A stretch of 64,000 nucleotides of DNA from Typhlomys cinereus. Lineage: Eukaryota; Chordata; Mammalia; Rodentia; Platacanthomyidae. The first letter of the stretch is position 1. Each line of letters opens with the position of its first letter. A program made the translations under genes and the position numbers. The notes under the pieces are model-generated. The model searched no databases and was not told where the DNA came from. It worked only from the letters and a program-made list of their open reading frames with translations. The stretch is taken from assembly GCA_023101885.1 (NCBI GenBank), contig JALPQD010000401.1, positions 744,001 to 808,000 of the forward strand, in the 5' to 3' direction. Shown in pieces: positions 1 to 10,189 of this stretch.

Positions 1-573
1 GTAATTACTTAGAATGCAGAAAAAAATTTCTAACTGGTTTTTATCTAAAATATTAAGCTTAATCAAATTAAATACATGGCAGACAAAGTACCTTCTTATT
101 CTGTTTCTTATTGTAGTAATAAAATATCTGAAGCTTGGTACTTTACGTAGAAGAGAGGTTCATTTAGCTAACAGTTACAGAGACTCAAGAGTGTGGTGCC
201 AGTTTCTGCCTGGCTTCTGATAAGGGCCGTGTGCTACGTCATATCACATGAGAAAAGAGGGAAAGGGCAGCAGGCCTGTGTAGGAGTCAACATCCCAAAG
301 ACATTGATTTATATACTTCCCCTCTCATAGTAACCCATCTGTCCCACAAGGTGAGAACTGATGTCCATGAGAATACTAACCCATTCATTGGAGAAGATCT
401 CTCCTGTCTCAAACAGCTCTAAAAGGCACCAGCATCTTCTAACACTGACGTGGGAGAATTCAGCCTTAACATATTCATGCCATCACAAACCCCCATGTAT
501 AATTTATAGATAAACACATGTAAATTAGTGGCGTATGATCAAAGTACTTATTATAGGTACACAAACACAGAAG
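1..573. other. Interval without recognised gene or repeat
   Basis: AT-rich non-coding sequence. All frames break quickly and I recognise no repeat family or RNA gene. Confidence 0.5.
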
Positions 574-776
574 GTTTGGGCTGGCAAGATGGCTCCTCAG
601 GGAAAGGATCTCGCTGCCAAGCCTTAGAACCAAAGTTTGCTCCCCAAAGCCCACATGGTAGAAGGAAAGAAATGACTCCTGCAAGACCTCTGACCACTAC
701 TTGTGTGCTGTGGCACACATGTTGTAGCACATGTACATGCATGTACATACACAAGATAAGTAAGAGTAAGTAAAGA
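574..776 (+). repeat. B4-superfamily SINE (ID-like head)
   Basis: The 5' part reads 'ggctggcaagatggctc', the A-box region of a tRNA-derived head. It is followed by 'cccacatggtagaagga' and a 'gacctctgaccac' block typical of rodent B4/RSINE-type elements, and it ends in a CA/TG-rich tail and 'agtaagtaaag'. The B box is degraded. Superfamily assignment rests on remembered consensus. Confidence 0.7.
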
Positions 777-1146
777 TGTAGCATGTGAAATTCTGGTTTT
801 CATGTGGCTAAGGCTTGAGGAAAAGTGGCACGTGTGGTCCTCAGTTCAAAAGACAGGATGAGCCCTGTGGCATCACTTGCTGCCAACTTCATACCTAGAG
901 TGGAGAAATAAAAAATTTCGACTTTTTTCCATTTACGTTTTTTTCCTTCCATATACATCCTTTCTTCTATGGAAAATAAGTAAAAATGTCTTATGCTGAA
1001 GAAGTAAATAAATAAATGTGAATAAAATAAGACACATAGGTTTAATCTTTCTACTAGAAATGCTGGGACCACTGAAATTTTGGCCAGGGCAATGACATCA
1101 TAAAAAGGAAATGTTAAGAAGAGCAGACTAACAGCTCTATGAAGGC
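777..1146. other. AT-rich interval, nothing recognised
   Basis: Contains an A/T-rich stretch with repeated 'aaataaata' (1003-1030). No gene or clear repeat is visible. Confidence 0.4.
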
Positions 1147-1560
1147 TGTCACAGGTATTCTTTCTGCTGCGGTGAGACCACGCTCATATTCAAGTAACTT
1201 AAGAACAGAAAGTGAGATTTACCTGGTTTACAGTTCCAGAAAGGAGACATAGTTCTTCATGATGGAACATATATGGCAGGCGGCAGAAGCTGGAGAAGAC
1301 ATAAGTCACGGTAGACACCATGGAGGCTGAGAAAGCACAAGCAGCAGAGCCCGACAGATTCCTAGAGCCCGCTCCTGAGAAAGCAGGAGGGGCTGACCCA
1401 CCTCAAACCCTCCCACCCTGACCCTCCACCCCCGCTTGACAACCCTTCCTCCAGCCAGGGTCTATCTCCTCAAGGTGCCATGACCTTCTCAAACAGTAAC
1501 ATCAGCCAAGGATGCCAACACATGAACCTGTGGGAGACAACTCACATTCAAGCCATGACA
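1147..1560 (-). mobile_element. ERVL-MaLR solo LTR
   Basis: Read on the minus strand it starts 'tgtcatggcttgaatg' and ends 'agaatacctgtgaca', so it has TG...CA ends and the MaLR 5' signature TGTYATGGYTTGAAT. It contains the usual 'aggaggggctgacccacctc' and 'cctcaaggtgccatgacc' blocks in reverse. About 414 bp with no coding capacity. Confidence 0.8.
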
Positions 1561-1811
1561 CAGGCTAAGTTGGAAAGACAGTGAGGTTAGAAAGCGCGAT
1601 CAGGAGGAAATGGCAAGAGTCTGACTGTCCCTCTGTCGGTTGTCGTTGAGAGAGGTTTGGATACAGAAGCAGGCTCTGTGACTCAGGTTTGAATTTCTTG
1701 GCCAGGACACCCACACAGCCACTTCTGCTAACCTTGCTGAAATGGCTTTTAGAAAGTTGGGGGAAAAAAAACAGCAGCACCCAGCAAATGAAGCAAAATG
1801 GCTGAACTGCC

Positions 1812-2140
1812 ACAGCAGGGGGAGATCACACAGCTCAGGAGAGGTTTATTTGGGCTCATGGTTACAGAGGTTTTATTCCTTGGTCACTCGGTCTTTGGGA
1901 GAATAACAAGACAGTGGGACATGACAGACTGTGAGGCAGGAGAAGATGCCATCCGAGAAGAGAGAGAAAGGAAGAGGAAGAGGCTGGAGTGCTGATATTC
2001 CCCCCAAGAGCACATGCCTAGTGATCGAACTAACTTCCACTGGGCTTTGCCTTCTCAAAATTGCCCCCCACATCCCAGAATGCCAGAGCTCAGCAATCAG
2101 GCCTGTGTATGAGCTTCTGAGAGCACCCAGGACAACAGGG
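1812..2140 (-). mobile_element. Diverged MaLR-type LTR
   Basis: Reverse-oriented signature 'gagaggtttatttgggctc' followed by an A/G-rich stretch, as in the 3' part of rodent MaLR LTRs. Both ends are eroded and the boundaries are approximate. Confidence 0.5.
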
Positions 2141-2286
2141 GTTGTCCTCTCTACACACCAGAGCCATATTGTCATGAAAGTAGACTCTATAGCGTCAGTG
2201 AGGATGATAAGACCCTGGGGAGCAGAGGTCAGGTGACCGCACCTGAGGAGAAGAGGCAAAGTGGATGAAGTTAGCATACTGAGCAA

Positions 2287-2703
2287 TGTGATAGTTACAC
2301 CTGGGTATCAACTTGACACACCTGGCATTAACTAAGATCAGCTGAGACCACACCTGGCAAGATCAGCTGAGACCACCTGAAGAGATTATCTGGATAATAC
2401 AAAGATCAGCCTTAGATCTGATCGAAACCTCCGCAGATCTCATTGGAACTTCCCAGTAGTGGACCAGACCAAAGGAGCCACAGAACAGAAGACTTGGAAT
2501 AAGAGAGACTCTCCAGGAGCCTACCAGCTCTTGGATGAGTGTGACATAACTTGTCTCCAGCTTCAGCAAGCCAGCCATGCCGTCTCCGCCATGAAAGACT
2601 ATATTTCCTCTCTGGAATTGTAAGTTGAATAATTCTCCTTTCTCCCTTAAGTTGTTTGACCTTGGGTGCTTTCTCACAGCAACAGTTAAGAGTGACTGTT
2701 ACA
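2287..2703 (+). mobile_element. MaLR-type solo LTR with internal 25-bp duplication
   Basis: Starts 'tgtgatagttacacctggg' and ends 'agtgactgttaca'. The 3' half ('tgaccttgggtgctttctc', 'acagcaacagttaagag') is shared with the LTRs at 13560 and 35056. A 16-bp block 'gatcagctgagaccac' occurs twice 25 bp apart (2336-2376), which makes this copy longer than its relatives. The flanks agcaa (2282-2286) and agcag (2704-2708) look like a decayed 5-bp TSD. Confidence 0.8.
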
Positions 2704-2921
2704 AGCAGCAAGGTAGGAATGCCAGCAGAGGGGCCTGACGCGGGGGTCTCTAAGGAGATGCCTGCGGGCGATAACATTCCTCAATGACATTCTCCACAAC
2801 TGGAGACAGGAGCACGCAATAGGGCGTTGTGGGAACTGGTCCATCCAAAGGAACCAAGAATGGAGGAACAGAATATAAAGGTCAGCTGACATAGGAAAGA
2901 GTCAATCAAAAGCAATATCAA

Positions 2922-3199
2922 GGGCTGCAGAGATGGCTCAGGGTTAAGCCTCTGCCACTCAAGTAGCAAGTAGAAGGAACTTAGTTGAAACCCCGAATCT
3001 CACATAAAAAGAACCACCAGAAAGAAATGAACCTGGAAAAAACCCAGAGCAAAGCAAAAAGGAGATAGAATAATCCAGGCTGATTCCTGAAGACACGCTT
3101 GGGCTTCATAGGCACATACAGTGCCTTCTGATACAAACGGACACACGCATGTATGCACACACAAAATAATAATAATAAATAAAAAATAAATTTAAAAAA
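2922..3199 (+). mobile_element. SINE-A, older subfamily
   Basis: tRNA-derived head 'gggctgcagagatggctc', then the body with 'agcaaagcaaaaaggag' and 'gattcctgaagacac', then an ACAC/ATAA tail. 'caatatcaa' flanks both ends (2913-2921 and 3200-3208), a convincing TSD. Confidence 0.85.
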
Positions 3200-3208
3200 C
3201 AATATCAA

Positions 3209-3516
3209 ATAGTAGGAAATGGAAGAGATAAAGGGGTTGAAAAGATAACAGGGTATCAATCCCCATTACGACCCCATTTGATTCCCATCTAGCTCCTTGC
3301 CTTTGTTTATTTTCTGGGTGGGTGTTTTACCTGAAAAAGAAACGGCTTCAGCTCACAGTTTGGGAGGCTGCAAGCGAAAGGCTGGGCAGCTCCATCTGAT
3401 CAACCTCTGGCAATGAGCCTGTGTCAGTCACTCTGCACAGTTGTGATGAAGATGTCTGCATGAACATTTTACAAGGGGGAATGGTTTGTTTTGCACATAG
3501 TTTAAGAGATTTCTGG
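3209..3516. other. Interval without recognised feature
   Basis: I see no gene or clear repeat here. Confidence 0.4.
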
Positions 3517-3696
3517 GCCGGAGAGATGGCTCAGGGGTTAAGATTCTGCCTTGCAAACAGAAGGTCCTGAGTTCAGATCCCAATTTCCATGTAAAATAAT
3601 CAAACAGAGTGAATCAAAAAGGAGGTAAACAAACACAATCCAGGCTGGTTCCTGAAGTCACTCTTGATCCTCCACAGGAACACACAGTGCTCTCTG

Positions 3697-3743
<47 letters not shown>

Positions 3744-3762
3744 TAAATGCATAAAAATTTTT
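3517..3762 (+). mobile_element. SINE-A, older subfamily, internal deletion
   Basis: Head 'gggccggagagatggctc' with B-box-like 'gagttcagatccc'. About 60 bp of the middle is missing after 'ccatgtaaaataat'. The tail is a long (CA)n at 3697-3740 followed by aataaatg. The flanks 'aagagatttc' and 'aaagacatttc' suggest a decayed TSD. Confidence 0.8.
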
Positions 3763-3849
3763 AAAGACATTTCAGTCCAGGTTGCTTGGCCCCATGTGTT
3801 TGGGTGGGAAATCATGACAGGGGTGTGTAGTGCATCTTCACATCATTAC

Positions 3850-3935
3850 TGATGGACAGGTAGAAGAAAAAGAAGGAAGAAGAAAATGAGGAGGAAGAGG
3901 AGGTGTAGGAGGAGGAGAAGAAGAGAGAGCTCTCA
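3850..3935. repeat. GA/GGA-rich purine tract
   Basis: Almost pure purine stretch built of GAA/GGA units on the plus strand, just 5' of the LTR at 3944. Confidence 0.7.
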
Positions 3936-4110
3936 ATGGAACCTGCCTTGGTTTGAATGCGAGTTTTCCCCTACAGGGATGTTTGAACTCTTAAGCTGGT
4001 GTTAATGCTTGGGAAGACTATAGCAACTTTTGGAGGTGGAATTTTGTTGGAGGAAGGCACACAAGGGACAGGCTTAGAGGTTTGGTGGTCCAACTTGCCT
4101 CCTCTTTCAG

Positions 4111-4414
4111 TTTTTTTTTTATTCAATTGTGTGTGTGTGTGCGTGTGTGCACACGTGTGTGTATGTATGTGTGTATATGTACGTGTGTGTGTGTGTGTGT
4201 GTAGAACCACAGACGAATTCGGGAACCACCATGGACGCCTCCACCTCCTCCTTGTTTACTCTGCCCCGGGATTCACAGGCTCCGCCCTACCAAGACCAGA
4301 AATGCAGGCCGCCCCCGCTTCCACCCGGCGTCTATACGTGGGGTGTAGGATCCGAACTCAGGACCTTCCGCCTGCAAGGCAGAGGCTTAACCCCTGTGCC
4401 ACCTCTCCAGCCCC
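4111..4414 (-). mobile_element. SINE-A, young subfamily (part of composite insertion)
   Basis: Read on the minus strand: head 'ggggctggagaggtggc', CpG-rich body, 'cgaattcgtctgtggttc', a (CA)n tract and 'aattgaataaaa'. The poly(A) tail abuts the 15-bp repeat 'tgcctcctctttcag' at 4096-4110, whose second copy is at 4611-4625 beyond the adjoining L1 piece. Confidence 0.9.
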
Positions 4415-4610
4415 TCTTTTTTTTAAAAAATAATGTATTTATTTTTTTTCCCGCTCATACAAACTTAATAGGTACCCTGTTCCCCTCCCCCCCACCCCAC
4501 CCTGGACCTTCAGACTCCCTTCCCCCTTTTTCCCTTCCTTTCCCCCCTCCCTGCCTTTCTCCCAGTGCCCTCTCCCCCATCCCTGGAGCATCTTTTAATG
4601 TGTATGTCCC
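4415..4610 (-). mobile_element. L1-like 3' end (polypurine 3' UTR)
   Basis: On the minus strand it reads 'gatgctccagggatggggg', a long G-rich purine tract, 'ggtacctattaagtttgta', then A-rich sequence running directly into the SINE-A 5' end. The same 3' end occurs at 6487, 7161 and 9950. The element is 5'-truncated. The assignment to LINE-1 rests on 5' truncation, poly(A), TSDs and the polypurine tract known from rodent L1 3' UTRs. Confidence 0.7.
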
Positions 4611-4849
4611 TGCCTCCTCTTTCAGTTTGTCCCTGCTTGCTTTGCCTCTGTGATGTCTTTGTAACCTGCCCCACCTCCACCTTCTGCTGCCCACCAGGCC
4701 TTTTTTGTCATCATGGACTTTATCTCCCCTCCGGAAACACGGGCAACTAAATCTCCCTTTCTTCCTTTCTGCCTAAGCGTGAGTGCTGCCTCACAGCAGC
4801 AACTACAAGGGAACCCCGTGGCTTATTAGGTTACAGTGGATCCCCATGT

Positions 4850-4942
4850 CTTAAAGGTTTCACTACCTCAAAACTGCCACACTAAGAATCAAGTCTCCAG
4901 CACATAGTCTCTGGAGGACAAATCACATCCAAAGCATAGCAG
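4850..4942 (-). mobile_element. MaLR/MLT-like LTR fragment
   Basis: The sequence 'ctcaaaactgccacacta' followed by 'cacatccaaagcatagca' is the reversed 5' end of a MaLR-class LTR. Only about 90 bp remains. Confidence 0.55.
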
Positions 4943-5271
4943 CCCCATGAGAGCCCACCTGGCTGGTGGCAGGAGACTGTCCTTCTACAAAGCTCAATCA
5001 AGTCTTTATTCCAATAGCATCTGCTGACCCAAACTAAATCTGTTTTCTCAAACAAACTGACATTTGCAGAGGTGTTCTTTCCAGTGCATCACCAGCAGGA
5101 TTAGAAGCAGGGTAACTGTGGTAGACAAGGTATCTACTCAAGGTTGTGTTAGTTTTTGGGTTGTGTTAGTTCTGTTCTCTGCTCCAGGTTAGTCAGAAGA
5201 GTTATGCAGTGCATGGAAATCACAGGACATCCTCGAAGCCAACATGGAGACTCATTATAAGGAGAAGCTAA
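4943..5271. other. Interval without recognised feature
   Basis: I see no gene or repeat. A short local duplication of 'ttgtgttagtt' occurs near 5142-5171. Confidence 0.4.
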
Positions 5272-5395
5272 CTCTGGGGAGATGGCTCAGTGGTTAAAGC
5301 CTTTGTTTCAAGCACAAGGACCGGAGTTCAAATCCCTAATACCCACGTTTAAAAAAAAAATGCTGGTCAATGATAGGATTCCCATCCCTCATGTT
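5272..5395 (+). repeat. B4-type SINE head fragment
   Basis: 'ggggagatggctcagtgg' and 'ggagttcaaatccctaat' are the A- and B-box regions of a tRNA-derived rodent SINE, followed by an A-run. The rest is unrecognisable. Confidence 0.6.
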
Positions 5396-5470
5396 CAGGG
5401 CGGAGCTTCTCCTTACTGGTCACTGCCTTCAGGTACTTATAAAGCCCAAGCTTGATCACACTTAGTCAAC

Positions 5471-6104
5471 CTGAAATCCCAACAGGCCAGCTTTGGAAGC
5501 TTGCCGATGGAGAATAAACAAACACATCCCCTTGGAGAAAGCCCAACCAAGCTCCAAAATACTGATGGCTGGGATGACTCAGAAAGGCTCTGACAGTTTT
5601 CTGTTCCTCATAGAGGGGATAAAAGTTCCCATCTGCCTTCACATCGGGTCTCCTTCCTCCAAGAGAATTATTCCAGTGGTTGTAATGTAATGTAAGGTAA
5701 TCAGTAAACCTTTTCCACTCCTTGTTCTTGGGATGGTGAATCCACCCTTCTTTTTTAAAAACCTCATATAATGGTGCTGAAAAAACCCAGGCTGGGGAAC
5801 TCCTTTTTGGACCCCAGTTTTGAACAAGGAACTCTCATTCTCCACCGCCACCATGCCACAACTAGGTTAGCTCCCCCGCCCTTCTCTCTTTCTCTTGCCC
5901 TGGACCCATCACTGGGGAGGGACCCCAATTTTTCTCTTGCCCTTTCCCTTTCTGGGTGTGCCAGGGTTCTCAAGGACTCTGTTTCCCTCCTCCCTGTGCG
6001 TGCTAACTGTGCTGGGTAATTAATCTCGTCTTGTTCCTGTAGTCGACCACTCATGTGCTGTGATCATTCTGCTGGGTTCTGATCCCCGGCAGGAACTGAT
6101 TCAG
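5471..6104 (+). mobile_element. ERV1-like solo LTR
   Basis: About 630 bp beginning 'tgaaatcccaacaggcc'. Features in LTR order are a long U3, pyrimidine-rich 'cttctctctttctcttgcc', a degraded polyadenylation signal (aattaa at 6017-6022) followed by 'tctcgtcttgttcctg', and a U5 ending near 'ggaactgattca'. This architecture resembles gammaretrovirus-like LTRs. No primer-binding site follows, so I read it as solo or separated from its body. Confidence 0.6.
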
Positions 6105-6300
6105 CTCCCTTTCAGCATCAGAATCCTCACCATTTTGGTTTTGGCTTGTTACACGTGTTCTGGGTATGCTCATGATGCCTTTCAAGCCAGAGGCCCCTGT
6201 GGAGTTTTGGGTTTTTTGTTTTGTTTTGTTTTGCTTTTTGTGTTTTCCAACTGCTTCACTCTACAGCAGATGCTTTGGGCATTCAAAGATGGCTTCGCCA

Positions 6301-6721
6301 GGCTGGAGAGATGGTTCAGGGATTAAGACTCTGTCTTGCAAGCAGAAGAAGGTCTTGAGTTCAGATCTCAGGACCTATGTAAAAACACCAGGCAGAAATG
6401 GTGGCTGCCTGCACTTGTGGCCCTGGTGGGGAGAGCTTGGGAAATCCCAGAGCAAAGCAAGAAGGAGGTAGAAGTAATCCAGGATGTGCTTCAAAGATGG
6501 GGAGAGGGGGCACTGGGAGAAAGGAAGGGGCAAAGGGGGGAGGGAACAGGGCGGTCCAGGGAGGGGTGGAGGCAGGGAGGGGACAGGGGTTCCTATTATG
6601 TTTGTATGAGCAGAAAATTAAAAAAAAAAAAAAAAAGTAATCCAGGATGATTCCCAAAGTCACCCTAGGTCCTCCACAGGAACACACAATGCCCTCGGAC
6701 ACACACACACATTAAAAAAAA
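6301..6721 (+). mobile_element. SINE-A, older subfamily, interrupted by L1
   Basis: Head 'ggctggagagatggttc' starts exactly after 'aaagatggcttcgcca' (6285-6300). The copy after the tail is 'aaagatggcttcacca' (6722-6737). The single difference is CG to CA, as expected for CpG decay. The body is split at 6487-6634 by an L1 3' end. Confidence 0.9.
6487..6634 (+). mobile_element. 5'-truncated L1-like 3' end inside a SINE
   Basis: A 148-bp insertion beginning 'tgcttcaaagatgggga', with a G-rich tract and 'cctattatgtttgtatgag', ending in poly(A). It is flanked by a perfect 15-bp TSD 'aagtaatccaggatg' at 6472-6486 and 6635-6649. This demonstrates LINE-type retrotransposition of this 3' end. Confidence 0.85.
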
Positions 6722-6737
6722 AAAGATGGCTTCACCA

Positions 6738-7160
6738 TGTGGCCATTCAAAGATGACCACTCTGGCTTCTTGCCATTCAGGACCCAACATGGCATCACTG
6801 TGTGACTTTACTCAACATGGTGGAACAGCCTCCTCCTCTCCTGCCCCCAGCTTTGGAAAGTGTAGCTAACTTACCTTTCCCTTCACAGAACATAGCTGAA
6901 TAAAACAAGTTCTTTCCAGGTCACCAGTTATTCTAAATTCTAACAACCAGTTTTATTACAGGAAATGCTAATCTGATTTTTGATAGTATTTTTTAGGAGT
7001 TTAATCTGGTTTTGATCATGTTTTTCATAGTTACTTCCTGTATCTAGTCATCTGCGTGTTTCTTATCTATTGTTGCCCATCTCGTCTATGTGCTTGATTC
7101 TAACTTACTGGACTTAACTAATACAAGACTCTGTTTTCAGTCACAATAGTGTTCCCATAC
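6738..7160. other. Interval without recognised feature
   Basis: Includes 'ctgaataaaacaag' near 6897. I cannot assign it to a gene or a repeat. Confidence 0.35.
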
Positions 7161-7451
7161 TGAAGGGGAGCCCAAGAAAGGCTCTGGGCAATGCCACTGA
7201 GTCCTTACACCTCACCAAAGTGGAGGACACAAAGGGAAGTTTGACATTCACAATAAAGGATGCTCCAGGGAATGGGAAGGGGAGAAGGGGGGAGGATTGG
7301 GAGAAAGGGAGGGAGGGGGGTGAAAGGAAGGGGAAAAGGGGGGAGGGTGCTAGAGGGACTGGGGAAGGGTGGAGGGAGGGAGGGGACGGGTACCTATTAA
7401 GCTTGTATGATTGGGAAAAAATAAATAAATATAATACAACAGAAACATAAA
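7161..7451 (+). mobile_element. L1-like 3' UTR with G-rich polypurine tract
   Basis: Starts around 'ctctgggcaatgccactg', shared with 9966 onward. It continues through 'tttgacattcacaataaag', a purine tract with many GGG runs (about 7270-7392), 'ggtacctattaagcttgta' and an A-rich tail. It is longer at its 5' end than the copies at 4415 and 6487, as expected for 5'-truncated insertions. Confidence 0.75.
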
Positions 7452-8260
7452 AAAAAAAGAAGATTGTGTTTTCAATGATAAGATTCTCCTAAATGTTAAT
7501 GTCCTTTCCATAATGTTTTCCAAAGTCTACTTCCAATAATAATCAATTATATAGAGTCTCATTTCACTGTGTCATGAATTAGCAACTAATTTAAAAGTTG
7601 TTGCTATTGAATTGTAATTCCTTGTTTACAGGAGACACCTACTAAATGGGATTCATTTTGCTTACTGGCTTATTTGGTTACCTGGATTTCAGATAATCCT
7701 ATTATATGTCTATCTGACTACTATGTTTTTAACAGATTTGTGGCCACTTCAATTTTTTTTCCTTCTTATTGCACACTAATTTTTTTTATATTTTTGGCAT
7801 GCTCAATTAAAATGTATACTTCAAAAAATGAAAAACAAATAATTTTAATAACATCAAGGTCTACTTAACTACTCTATTGTAATTTACATTTCAAGTCGAT
7901 CACAACTGTTCCTAATAAATTATGTTTTTTTCATGAAAATTATCTCCCTTGGTTTTGATTTTAATGAGGCTGCAAATATGTCCTTGTGTTCATGCTAAGA
8001 TCCCGAAGACCCCTCCAGACTTCTACCCTGCTGCCAGGGCTCCAGTGCACTTCAGGATTGTGCCCTCCTGCTAGTTTGTCAGTTTTATTTTCCCTGTGTT
8101 CCCAAAATAGCAACACTTGTTCATTCCCAGATTTAATTCAGGTGTAATTATTTCTGAATGTTTTTACTGCTATGTGATGTTAAATTCATTTAAAGTGGGG
8201 ATTTAAAGACTTAATCCTACCAATTAACATTCAAGTCTAAGATTCTTATCTTGATCAATT
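7452..8260. other. AT-rich interval, nothing recognised
   Basis: Low-GC sequence with short interrupted frames. I see no gene or confident repeat. Confidence 0.4.
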
Positions 8261-8849
8261 CAGTACTGGAGTACTTGCTAGTTAGTTCCTGGGGTAAGTC
8301 CTGTCCCTTCCCTGTAGGCTCCCTCCCCCTTTCAGCTTCTGGACCTTGCTTGGTTCCAGACCCGAGCTGAACGGTCATCCCCAGCCCCCATGGACATTGG
8401 ACCATCTCCTTTGCTAATGGGTCTAATTTGTAGAGGTGTCTCACCCCGCCTCCCACTTCCCCTGTCCCCTTTGCTCTTGTGGGCAAGTCTTCCCCATTCC
8501 CTTCTCATCCTTTACTAGGCAGATCCCTTCTCCACCTGTTTGGTTCTGGCTCACTGCGCCCCTCCCCCCTTTCACCTCGCGGAGGCAGCCTTGTTAGGAG
8601 CAACCTTCTCCTTTTTTGCCTCTAAAGCTCTGTACCCGCTGGCCGCTTCCCTCTACCCCTAATGGACTAGACTCGTAACCCCAAGAAGGGACGCCTCGCA
8701 AGTCCGAGTCCTCAGCTTTATTCATTTTGGCTTTTTCACGTGTGTTTTAGGGATTCCTGTGCACTGCTGGAAAAGTCAGGGGTTTCCGCGAACTCTTTTT
8801 TTCTTTTCTTCTCTAACTTTTTGCTCATTTCCACTCCACCTCCTCCGAA
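8261..8849 (+). other. Possible ERV leader upstream of gag
   Basis: C/T-rich sequence with several CpGs directly 5' of the gag start. It lacks the LTR signatures seen elsewhere. Its position fits the untranslated leader of a class I ERV, but this is inference from neighbourhood only. Confidence 0.3.
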
Positions 8850-9158
8850 ATGGGTACCTCCTCCTCTAAGCTTGATCGTCTACCCCTCTAAGCTTGATCG
8901 TCTATCCCTCTTGCCTGCTTTTTTAAATCTCCTAAACCACTTGGTTTCCAAGAGGTCATAAAACTCCGATGGCTCATTTTTTATTGTAACTCGATTTGGC
9001 CCCATTACCCCTTAGATTACCAAAGTCACTGGCCTAAAGGCAGCATGCTGGATTTTCAGATTCTTAGTGACCGTGACACGTTTGGTCGCCACCATTGTAA
9101 GTGGTCGGCATTCCCTTATATCCAAACCTTTTTTGCCCTCCATGGCTTAGAAGGCTAG
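8850..9158 (+). pseudogene. Endogenous retrovirus gag (matrix) remnant
   Basis: An ATG at 8850 opens a frame starting M-G-T-S-S-S-K, a glycine-2 start as in myristoylated retroviral Gag. It hits TAA at codon 14 (8889-8891), because a 20-bp block (8863-8882) is repeated at 8885-8904 with 22-bp spacing, which shifts the frame. Downstream another frame stays open to TAG at 9156. It shows the W-P-x-Y and later H-W-P spacing of the matrix region of class I (gamma-like) ERV Gag proteins. No pro, pol or env follows. The copy is defective and ancient. Confidence 0.65.
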
Positions 9159-9949
9159 AAGGTTATGTTGTAGGTTTGTGAGATGGCTAAAGGAAATTTA
9201 AGTCTATCAAAACTGTTCCTGGAAATTACTGTATGTTATAGAGAAAAAAAAGGCATTGAGCCTCAGAAACAATAACTACTAAAAATTATTTTTCAATTGT
9301 CTCTATAAATCTTCTCCTTGTTAATTATAGTAATTAGATAACAACAATTGGCATGTTGTTCTGTACATTAAGACTGGAAATCCTGAAAGGTCTACTTGCT
9401 TGTCTCATGGGATTATACAATATAGCTAAAAGGTCTTAATATGATACTATGAGTTTTTAACTAAAGCTTGCTGACCTGTAGGTAAATGCTATAAATATAA
9501 TGCTTGCTCTCCCTGATCATTACCTTCACCTTACTGGGCCAGACAATGCAATGGCTTGCTTTAATCTTACATATAATATCTCAAATCACAGGTCACATGC
9601 AAATGTTATATCAGATGCAGAAGATAGAAGAAATATATATATATATATCAGATCTAGATCATATGGCTAGTAAACTTAATATGATCCAGGTGTTTATTTA
9701 TTAATGACTCTCTCTCCTAGAGACTCCTCTCCCACCTGCTACTCAGCCTTATCAACATGACACACTAGCTACTCGGGACATATGTGGCTGATTATGTGGC
9801 CTCTACATGCACAAACTGTGAAATTTTGCCAATGGGAAACTGAATGTAAGTTCCTGAAGAGATGCTGCTGCATTCCTAAGACTGAGTTGACTGACATCTC
9901 TAATAAAGTAGAGAGATCTGGAATGTTCCAAATCCATAGCAAGATTATC
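9159..9949. other. AT-rich interval, unassigned
   Basis: Contains a short (AT)n near 9631. It could include the 5' extension of the L1-like element that follows, but I see no recognisable reverse-transcriptase motifs. Confidence 0.35.
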
Positions 9950-10155
9950 TTGGGCCCACGACCTCTGGGCTATGCCACTGAGTCCTTACACCTCACTAGA
10001 GTGGAAGACTCAGAGGGAAGTTTGACATTCACAAAAAACAATGCTCCAGGGATAGGATGGGGGAAGAAGGAGGCACTGGGAGAAGGGGAAGAAGGGGGTG
10101 AAAGGAAGGGGAAAAGGGGGGAGGGTGCAAGGGGGACTGGGGAAGGTAGAGGGAG
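9950..10155 (+). mobile_element. L1-like 3' UTR, tail missing
   Basis: 'tctgggctatgccactgag' to 'gcaagggggactggggaagg' matches the element at 7161-7375. The expected 'ggtacctattaag' and poly(A) are absent; ERV-like sequence follows instead, so a later event removed or displaced the tail. Confidence 0.65.
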
Positions 10156-10189
10156 GTTGCCAAATGATGCAGGGACAGGAAACAACCTT

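Larger units (their letters stand above)
3944..4807 (+). mobile_element. MaLR-type LTR split by a composite retroelement
   Basis: The left part (3944-4110) begins 'tgccttggtttgaatgcg' and carries 'ttttggaggtggaattttg'. The right part resumes at 4626 and ends 'cacagcagcaactaca'. The 500-bp block 4111-4610 interrupts it, with a 15-bp TSD. The sequence ggaacc occurs immediately before the left end (3938-3943) and three bases beyond the right end (4810-4815), possibly a remnant of the LTR's own TSD. Confidence 0.75.

Noticed and set aside
4129..4653. 174-codon plus-strand open frame, the longest in the window
   Set aside because: It runs antisense through a SINE-A and an L1 3' end. The start is (GT)n-encoded Cys/Val repeats. 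Similar frames recur in every young SINE copy (39033, 40247, 27310, 51083), so it is a repeat artefact.
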